DNA from: an uncultured Bacteroidota bacterium
Lineage (GTDB): Bacteria > Bacteroidota > Bacteroidia > Flavobacteriales > Flavobacteriaceae
Direction: 5' to 3'
DNA: 30,607 bases
Assembly: GCA_902610105.1 (NCBI GenBank)
Contig: CACLUN010000003.1
Span: forward strand, 1-30,607
Shown here: piece by piece, positions 25,215-30,607 of the stretch
How positions within the stretch are numbered: the stretch's first letter is position 1
Layout: every line of letters starts with the position of its first letter
Position numbers and translations under genes: made by a program
The notes under the pieces: model-generated
What the model was told of the DNA's origin: nothing
The model's input: the letters and a program-made list of their open reading frames with translations, nothing else
Database searches by the model: none

Positions 25215-25243
25215 AAAAAACTCCTTTTAAAGGAGTTTTTTTA
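25215..25243 (+). terminator. Intrinsic terminator after tRNA-Phe
   Basis: A-run, then ACTCCTT (25220-25226), loop TTA, AAGGAGT (25230-25236), then a T-run. The hairpin starts just after the tRNA 3' end and would end its transcript before the next gene. Confidence 0.85.
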
Positions 25244-25271
25244 TATTTAATTAAAAATAAATCAAACAAAA

Positions 25272-25694
25272 ATGAAAAAAAATATACTAGTAATATGTCT
25301 TGCATTTATATCATTTAATGCAATAGGCCAAACTGACGAACCAAGCTATGAGGAATTTCTTGAAAAAAGTCCATTTAATAGAATGTATCCAAAATTAATT
25401 GCAGCTGAAGCAGCCCAATATTTTGCTGATTGGAATAAACTTTTTTCATCAGGCCCCACAACAACAAAAGAAGCAAGACTTGCAGCAATCTCTGCATCAG
25501 CAGCTATAAGATGTGAATATTGTATTAAAGCACAAGTTATTTTTGCTAAAAAAGCGGGTTTGACCGACGATGAAATTAAGGCCGCTGTCCAAATTGCTGC
25601 TGAAGTTGCTAGATTTTCAACTCTTCTTTATGGTAATGAGTTTACTGACGAAGAATTTAATAAGGCACTGGAAAAAATTTTATCAGGATTATAA
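25272..25694 (+). CDS. Exported AhpD-like / carboxymuconolactone decarboxylase family protein
   Basis: 140 aa. Residues 1-20 are a signal peptide (NAIGQ), so the protein is periplasmic, unlike most AhpD-type members. The all-helical AhpD core is visible: ISASAAIRCEYCIKAQ with Cys81-x-x-Cys84, then KKAGLTDDEIKAAVQIAAEVARF. AhpD-like proteins use the CxxC pair plus a His four residues later for peroxide or thiol chemistry; here that position is Gln88, so standard peroxidase activity is doubtful although a thiol-redox role remains possible. The gene lies between the tRNA terminator and an unknown lipoprotein 27 bases downstream, and the two probably share a transcript. Confidence 0.8.
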   Translation: MKKNILVICLAFISFNAIGQTDEPSYEEFLEKSPFNRMYPKLIAAEAAQYFADWNKLFSSGPTTTKEARLAAISASAAIRCEYCIKAQVIFAKKAGLTDDEIKAAVQIAAEVARFSTLLYGNEFTDEEFNKALEKILSGL

Positions 25695-25721
25695 TTTTTA
25701 TATTTAAATAAAATTTAAACT

Positions 25722-26366
25722 ATGAAAAAAATATTATTATTTGTGATTACGATTTTTTTAATTTCTTGCGAAACAGCAATTGTTGAAAAAGTTGAAACTA
25801 ATGGTGAACCTGAGGGACCACATACATCTGCTGAATGGAAAATTTGGGCTTACAGTACAGCAGCGCCTTCATTTATTGCAGCTGAGTGCACAGTAGTTGA
25901 TACGGACGGTACAATTCTAAGAGAGGGCACAAATGGATGGACAGCTATGTCTGGTAATCCAAATGGAGCACCTTCAGATCCAGAAAACGGATGGAAAGAT
26001 CCTCATGAAGCTATGCCAATGGTTGGGGATGCAGCTTCATTTGCATGGCTTCAAGCCTTTATGGCTGACGAGGTACCTGATGTTGAAGTAGATGGTTGGG
26101 CATGGATGTTACACGGAGATATTGGTGAAGATAACAGAATGTACTTAGTTACAGATGAAGAAGGAATAGAAAAAGCTAAAGCTGATGGAGAGTGGATTGA
26201 GTCAGGAGCTCATTTAATGTTATTTCCTGCTGATCCAAGTACACTTGATGGTCAAACAACAGATTTTAATATCGGTGCACCATATGTTATGTATGCAGGA
26301 ACTAAATACGCTCATCTTATGATTCCTGTTGAGGGGTATTATGATTATCAGGCTCCTGTTAAATAG
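25722..26366 (+). CDS. Trp-rich lipoprotein of unknown function
   Basis: 214 aa with lipid Cys16 (LISC) followed by ETAIVEKVET, a leader very like those of the NTF2-like array lipoproteins at 8-12 kb. The mature part is different: STAAPSFIAAECTVVDTDG, REGTNGWTAM, EAMPMVGDAASFAWLQAFM, then DGWAWMLHGDIGEDN, and a C-terminal HLMIPVEGYYDY. It carries at least eight Trp and many Gly, Pro and Asp, and no membrane segment. I do not recognise a named family or catalytic motif. It follows the AhpD-like gene and is ended by a hairpin terminator 21 bases past the stop. Confidence 0.75.
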   Translation: MKKILLFVITIFLISCETAIVEKVETNGEPEGPHTSAEWKIWAYSTAAPSFIAAECTVVDTDGTILREGTNGWTAMSGNPNGAPSDPENGWKDPHEAMPMVGDAASFAWLQAFMADEVPDVEVDGWAWMLHGDIGEDNRMYLVTDEEGIEKAKADGEWIESGAHLMLFPADPSTLDGQTTDFNIGAPYVMYAGTKYAHLMIPVEGYYDYQAPVK

Positions 26367-26380
26367 AAAAAAGTAATTTA

Positions 26381-26410
26381 AAAAAAGTCATCCTTTGGGT
26401 GGCTTTTTTT
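26381..26410. terminator. Bidirectional intrinsic terminator
   Basis: A-run, stem GTCATCC (26387-26393) with GGGTGGC (26397-26403) including two G-T pairs, loop TTT, then T-run to 26410. It lies between two convergent genes and its T-run overlaps the stop of the minus-strand gene, so it can serve both directions. Confidence 0.8.
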
Positions 26411-27113
26411 ATGTTATCAGATTTCCATCATCATCCCACTCCGCAGTTATATTTCTTTTAGATTGATCAATGAACTTATCCAACCATTCTTTGTCATACT
26501 CTAAATCATATTGATCAAGTACATCTTGAGGCACACCATCCCAAACATTTGGAAAATTACCTTTATAACCTAGCTCTTTTATACCTACTTCGGATGTAAA
26601 ATATCCAGTCATCGTTAAATTTCTAACTAGATTAAACCATTGAACTGGCTCAGATTGGTCATCCATATTTTCATTAGGATCATAATAAGCAATTTCATCT
26701 AAAATTCCTTTTTGTTGGGAGAGCTGACACTCAATAAATGTATTGTTAAATCTTGTTTCGCATTCTTTATCAATCCACATTAAACCATTTCTTAATGGTT
26801 CCTGATATGATGGAATATCCTTGGCCATAAATTCAATTAGTTGTACAACCTCAGCGTCCCTTATTGATCCAAATTCATTAGGTGGTAGAATTATATTGCA
26901 TAATTTATCTAGAGTCAATAACTCATCATTAGTAAAGAATTTTTGAGCAAAAAGTTTATCATCAATTGCTTTTTCTTCAGGTGTTCTACCGTATTCATAT
27001 CTAGTGAGTGATCTGGAAATGGTCTCCCTACTTATGCCATAACATGATTCCAAAAATATACTAGCACCTAATGATGCTAAAGCCATAGTTTTTAATGAAT
27101 CTCTTCTTTTCAT
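26409..27113 (-). CDS. Gluconate 2-dehydrogenase subunit 3-like protein (small subunit of a sugar dehydrogenase)
   Basis: 234 aa. The N-terminus MKRRDSLKTMALASLGAS has a twin-arginine motif (Arg3-Arg4) and a hydrophobic stretch ending in LESC, so it may be a Tat-exported lipoprotein. The mature part fits the gluconate-2-dehydrogenase subunit 3 family: LDKLCNIILPPNEFGSIRDA, the QQKGILDEIAYYD helix, and LTMTGYFTSEVGIKELGYKG. In FAD-dependent sugar dehydrogenases the small subunit carries the Tat signal and takes the signal-less GMC subunit across the membrane. It begins directly after the GMC stop with no gap, supporting a complex. Electrons would go to a cytochrome not encoded here. Confidence 0.88.
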   Translation of the reverse strand: MKRRDSLKTMALASLGASIFLESCYGISRETISRSLTRYEYGRTPEEKAIDDKLFAQKFFTNDELLTLDKLCNIILPPNEFGSIRDAEVVQLIEFMAKDIPSYQEPLRNGLMWIDKECETRFNNTFIECQLSQQKGILDEIAYYDPNENMDDQSEPVQWFNLVRNLTMTGYFTSEVGIKELGYKGNFPNVWDGVPQDVLDQYDLEYDKEWLDKFIDQSKRNITAEWDDDGNLIT

Positions 27114-28839
27114 TTATGAAAAATTTTGTTTTTTAAATTGCTCAACAATATGTTCTGATGACCTCCATGCAAGTGCTAAAATTGTCCATGTCGGATTCTT
27201 ATCAGCTTGTGAAACAAATGGTCCCGCATCCACAACATAAACATTATTTACATCGTGTAACCTTTCAAATTCATTAGTTACTGATGTTTTTCTGTTATTA
27301 CCCATCCTCGTAGTACCAACCTCATGAATTATCCATCCAGGTTTATTTAAACCATAATTAGCATCTTTGCCAGGCTTTCCCCAAAGTGGAACACCTCCCA
27401 TGTTATGAATAATTTCTTCAAAAGTATCTTGCATATGCTTGGCCTGCTTAACCTCGTTTTCTGTCCATTTATAATTGAATCTCAAGGTTGGAACGCCATA
27501 CTTGTCAACTTTATTTGGGTCAATTTCACAATAGTTTGTTTTTTGAGCTACTGACTCTCCTCTTCCAGAAATACCGATTGTAGATCCATAATACTTTTTC
27601 ATATCAGCTCTTAGGACATCTCCATATCCACCAGCCTTATTAATTCCAAAAAATTTATTGAAACTATTAACATTAAAACCTGTTCCGTATGTTGGATTAC
27701 CCATACCTCCCCAGACCTCAATGTGATATCCTCTTGGGAAATCTAGTTTTTTATTATCTAACCACCAAGGAGAATAAACGTGCATGCCTCCAACTCCATC
27801 TTCATTATATGTTTTTCTATCTATAAGCTCAGGTAAGAACGCCATCATATCTCCTCCAGTTGAATCATGCAAATACTTACCTATTAAATCACTGCTATTT
27901 CCTAATCCGTTAGGATGCTGTTTTGATTTTGAATTAAGAAGAATCCTTGCTGAACTACACGCAGAAGCTGCTAATACCACTACTTTACCTTTTAACTTGT
28001 ATTCTTTATTTTCTTCTTTGTCAATAAATGAAACACCAGTGGCTTTACCCTCGTCGTTTGTAGTTACAGTTCGAACCATTGAGTTTACATAAAGATCAAT
28101 TTGACCACCAGATTTTTGAGCTGGAAAAATCAAACAAGATCCTGCGGAAAAATCAGCGTAAACATTACAACTTCTGGCACATCCATTACAGTAATAGCAT
28201 ACCCCTCTGTCATTATTGATTCTTTTAGTTACGACAGAAAGTCTTGATGGAATAACTTTAACATTACTTTTTCTTGCACCTTTAATGTAGAAGAGCTCAT
28301 GTAGTCTAGGTTTCGGGGGGGGGGAGAAAAAATCCATCGGGTTCGTTGTACATGTTTTCTTTTGTTCCAAAAACTCCTATTAATTTGTCAACCTTATCAT
28401 AATAAGGTTTAATATCATCATAAGAAATTGGCCAATTGTCACCTAAACCATCGATACTTTTTCTTTTAAAATCATTTGGACCAAACCTTAAGGAAATTCT
28501 TCCCCAATGGTTTGTTCTACCACCTAGCATACGAGATCTAAACCATTTAAAATCAGTATCACCAATTTGACCATAGGGTTCACCATCAATTTCCCAACCA
28601 CCATATGCTTGGTCATAATCACCGAAGAACCTTCTGGTTCCAGCTCCACGCCTTGGGGAATGCCATGCCCATTTTAACTGAGTCATTTGCTCTGGATTGG
28701 CTGGGTCATAATGAGGACCGGCCTCAACAACTGCTACTGACAACCCAGCTTCAGATAAAATTTTTGTGGCCATACCACCACCAGCTCCAGAACCTACGAT
28801 TATAACATCGTATTCCTTCGCTGAATTTTTAATTTGCAT
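27114..28839 (-). pseudogene. GMC-family oxidoreductase (sugar dehydrogenase flavoprotein subunit), one-base frameshift
   Basis: Two frames together make one GMC oxidoreductase. The 5' part (28839 to about 28325) holds the FAD-binding DVIIVGSGAGGGMA with Gly16-x-Gly18-x-x-Gly21 and LGGRTNHWGR. The 3' part holds the CYYCNGCARSC cluster typical of gluconate-dehydrogenase-type members, HEVGTTRMG, and the C-terminal NPTWTILALAWR. The break is a run of ten C on the coding strand (28315-28324): with nine C the sequence reads FFLPPPKPRLHELF and gives an intact 574-aa protein; with ten it stops at 28306. No signal peptide, consistent with export by the Tat-signal-bearing small subunit encoded next. 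Likely oxidises a sugar or glycoside, perhaps at C3. The frameshift may be a sequencing error, phase variation or a true mutation. Confidence 0.9.
28315..28324. repeat. G10 homopolymer tract causing a frameshift in the GMC gene
   Basis: Ten consecutive G on the plus strand (C on the coding strand) in otherwise very AT-rich DNA. Removing one base restores the GMC frame exactly within the family motif LPPPKPR. Confidence 0.95.
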
Positions 28840-28843
28840 AAAT

Positions 28844-29587
28844 CTAGAGTTCTAGTTCTTTAATTTTTATATTTCTAAAATAAATTTTTCCACCATGATC
28901 TTGTAAGCATATTTTTCCAGACTTAAATTTTCCAAACTCACAATTATCCCAAGGCTTCTCATTACAATTAGCAAATTTTGTGCCAGCGACCATGGAATCC
29001 CATTCTTGACCGGAAACTGGAAAATTAACAACCTCTTTTCCATTGAAAATTACATTTCCAAAATTATTTTTATAGTCTATGGTAATTAAATATGAATTCC
29101 ATTCACCAACTGGCTTAGACATATCTTCTTCAGGATATACCATTCCATACAAACTACCTGCTTTTACACCATCTGGGTATTCATTATCCATAATCTGTAT
29201 TTCTGGTCCAGTAACATATGGCTCCTCATATTGATCACCCTCTTTTACACCCCACATAAAGCCACTATTGGTGAGAGAATCAACCTTCCACTCAAAATAA
29301 ATCTTAAAATTTTCATAATCTAAATCAGTGACAATATCATTTCTTTCAATTTTGGGACTACCATCATCTTCAGTTAGAATATTACCGAGTGAATCAACTT
29401 TAAATTTAGCTAATGTAGGATCAAAGGATAGAATACCATTCTCAACGCTCCAACCAATTTTATTTCCATTATCATTATAATAATGCCAACCATTTAAATC
29501 ATTTTCATTTAATAAAAGAACCCAATCCTTGTCATTAGAGCACGAAAATGAAATAATCAAAGTAAAAAAAAATAAAAGTTTTTTCAT
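28844..29587 (-). CDS. DUF1080 (3-keto-disaccharide hydrolase) family lipoprotein
   Basis: 247 aa from the ATG at 29587, which opens a lipoprotein signal with Cys16 (SFSC). A frame to 29641 overlaps the previous gene and puts 18 residues before the signal, so it is rejected. The jellyroll (concanavalin-like) domain shows family features: LLLNENDLNGW near the N-terminus, GWSVENGILSFD, YFEWKVDSLTNSGFMWGV, GPEIQIMDNE and the late GKICLQDHGGKIYFRNIKIKE. Members cleave 3-keto-glycosides after a dehydrogenase has oxidised C3 of the sugar. It sits 1 base after the Gfo/Idh stop and 4 bases before the GMC start, which supports that pathway here. Confidence 0.9.
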   Translation of the reverse strand: MKKLLFFFTLIISFSCSNDKDWVLLLNENDLNGWHYYNDNGNKIGWSVENGILSFDPTLAKFKVDSLGNILTEDDGSPKIERNDIVTDLDYENFKIYFEWKVDSLTNSGFMWGVKEGDQYEEPYVTGPEIQIMDNEYPDGVKAGSLYGMVYPEEDMSKPVGEWNSYLITIDYKNNFGNVIFNGKEVVNFPVSGQEWDSMVAGTKFANCNEKPWDNCEFGKFKSGKICLQDHGGKIYFRNIKIKELEL

Positions 29588-29588
29588 T

Positions 29589-30607
29589 TTAAAGTTCCCA
29601 ACCTGGTCTTCTAAATCTACCAACAAATTCATTAGCTTCATCGAAGTTTGTAATCTTCATATTTTCTCCATCCCATAGTAACTTTTTTCTCCCAACAAAC
29701 TTTGAATACTCAGATGTGTGATATTTATTATCAAAATATTCAGGTTTTTTATTACCCATACTCATGTAGGACCTGATGGCTAAATTACCCATTAGAACAG
29801 TCTCTGTAAATGGACCTGCATATTCAAATGGAGCAGTAATCTTCTTATACTCATCACTTCCATAACCAGCTTTAATTCCATTAATCCATTCCATGTGATG
29901 ATTGTGATCCAAATTACTTCTGTCAGGTGTTTTAAAAACAATAGTTTCTTTACCTTTTCTGTAAAGCTTAGGTTCTAATCCATACACTCCACATGAAATC
30001 ACACCTTTCTCACCAACCATAAGAACACCATTTGTACTATTTACTTCACCCAAGAAATCATCTGCTGGTATAGCTTCTGGGTGGCTGGGTCTTAAACCTC
30101 CATCCATCCAAACTAGTTGGATTTTTGAGTCATTTTTTTCAGTTTTATTAAAATTGATTGTAACAATTGATGACGCTGGACAACCTTTAGGAACAAAATT
30201 TTGGCTCCAAGCTTGTTCAAATACCTGTCCTACACTACACTCAACATCTGTTGGATAATGCAAGCCTAAGGTTTTATATGGAGCATCCAATATGTGACAT
30301 GCCATATCACCCAAGGCACCTGTACCATAATCCCACCAACCTCTCCAATTGAATGGATGAAGTTGTGATGTATACTTTGAGGAAGCAGCAGGTCCAAGCC
30401 ATAAATCCCAATTTAAATTGGGAGGTTTTACCTCACTGTTATCCTTCATGTCAAAACCTTGAGGCCATACTGGTCTGTTAGTCCAAGCATAAATTTTATT
30501 AATTTTTCCAATCATTTTCTTATCTACCCATTCCTGAATTTTAACCACTCCAGAACTTGATCCGCCCTGGTTACCCATCTGAGTAACTACTTTATTTTTT
30601 GCGGCAA
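29589..30607 (-). CDS. Gfo/Idh/MocA family oxidoreductase, C-terminal part (5' end outside window)
   Basis: The frame is open to the window edge (AKNKVVTQMGNQGG...), so the ATG at 30578 is internal and the N-terminal part of the NAD(P)-binding Rossmann domain is missing. The visible 339 residues include TQMGNQGG at the domain junction, KIYAWTNRPVWPQGFDM and FNWRGWWDYGTGALGDMACH, with Asp and His residues conserved in this subgroup, and the typical C-terminal tail FRRPGWEL. Such proteins oxidise or reduce sugars with a nicotinamide cofactor; related members take part in interconversion of 3-keto-glycosides. It is the first visible gene of an operon with the DUF1080, GMC and small-subunit genes. 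Confidence 0.9.
   Translation of the reverse strand, partial: AAKNKVVTQMGNQGGSSSGVVKIQEWVDKKMIGKINKIYAWTNRPVWPQGFDMKDNSEVKPPNLNWDLWLGPAASSKYTSQLHPFNWRGWWDYGTGALGDMACHILDAPYKTLGLHYPTDVECSVGQVFEQAWSQNFVPKGCPASSIVTINFNKTEKNDSKIQLVWMDGGLRPSHPEAIPADDFLGEVNSTNGVLMVGEKGVISCGVYGLEPKLYRKGKETIVFKTPDRSNLDHNHHMEWINGIKAGYGSDEYKKITAPFEYAGPFTETVLMGNLAIRSYMSMGNKKPEYFDNKYHTSEYSKFVGRKKLLWDGENMKITNFDEANEFVGRFRRPGWEL

Noticed and set aside
27114..28370. A separate 418-aa GMC gene starting at 28370
   Set aside because: Its first residues are an out-of-frame reading of the upstream GMC part; it lacks the FAD-binding N-terminus and is explained by one extra base in the G10 tract.
1..30607. CRISPR array, phage or insertion sequence
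   Set aside because: No regularly spaced direct repeats, terminal inverted repeats, transposase, integrase or phage structural genes were seen on either strand.

Overview
The window is AT-rich DNA from a member of the Bacteroidota, most likely a marine-type flavobacterium. The evidence is the run of Lys-rich signal peptides and short lipoprotein signals of the form MKKIL...SC, the near absence of Shine-Dalgarno sequences, TAnnTTTG-like -7 promoter elements, and a coaX / outer-membrane protein / TPR / lptC / PpiD neighbourhood typical of Flavobacteriia. Genes are packed tightly and often touch or overlap. No phage, IS element, rRNA or CRISPR array was seen. One tRNA is present. There is no gene-free stretch over 300 bases.

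Layout. (1) 2-4355, plus strand: three exported beta-propeller proteins in a row. Two are paralogous LVIVD-type proteins, the first cut by the window edge; the third is a YVTN/YncE-like propeller with a Met-rich insert. (2) 4352-7892, minus: a GH18 chitinase-like lipoprotein, a GH3 BglX-like lipoprotein and a possible 46-aa gene ahead of them. (3) 7959-12637, minus: an eight-gene array of small exported proteins. Seven are lipoproteins with NTF2-like folds, most of them clear paralogues; one of these is fused to an ABM-like domain. The array ends at a strong hairpin terminator. (4) 12782-14990: a MaoC-like hydratase and an acyl-CoA synthetase, divergently arranged. (5) 15117-16078: two gene remnants fused out of frame, the 5' end of a TonB-dependent receptor and the 3' end of an M20 peptidase. 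(6) 16082-25056: housekeeping genes hemW, ruvC, a TonB-C-like lipoprotein, a DUF456 membrane protein, a PpiD-like foldase, a small membrane protein, lptC, a TPR protein, an outer-membrane barrel and coaX. (7) 25141-26366: tRNA-Phe, an exported AhpD-like protein and an unknown lipoprotein. (8) 26409-30607, minus: Gfo/Idh/MocA oxidoreductase, DUF1080, GMC oxidoreductase (one-base frameshift in a G10 tract) and gluconate-2-dehydrogenase-subunit-3-like protein.

How the genes work together. Region 8 looks like a periplasmic 3-keto-glycoside pathway: the GMC and small-subunit pair would oxidise a sugar at C3, the DUF1080 protein would cleave the 3-keto-glycoside, and the Gfo/Idh enzyme would handle redox on the keto-sugar. 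Region 2 would supply sugars from chitin- or glucan-like polymers. Region 6 combines envelope biogenesis (LptC, PpiD, barrel protein) with DNA repair and cofactor metabolism. The most likely under-described system is the NTF2-like lipoprotein array of region 3; the propeller trio of region 1 is second. The two damaged loci (15.5 kb and 28.3 kb) could be real mutations or metagenome assembly or homopolymer errors.
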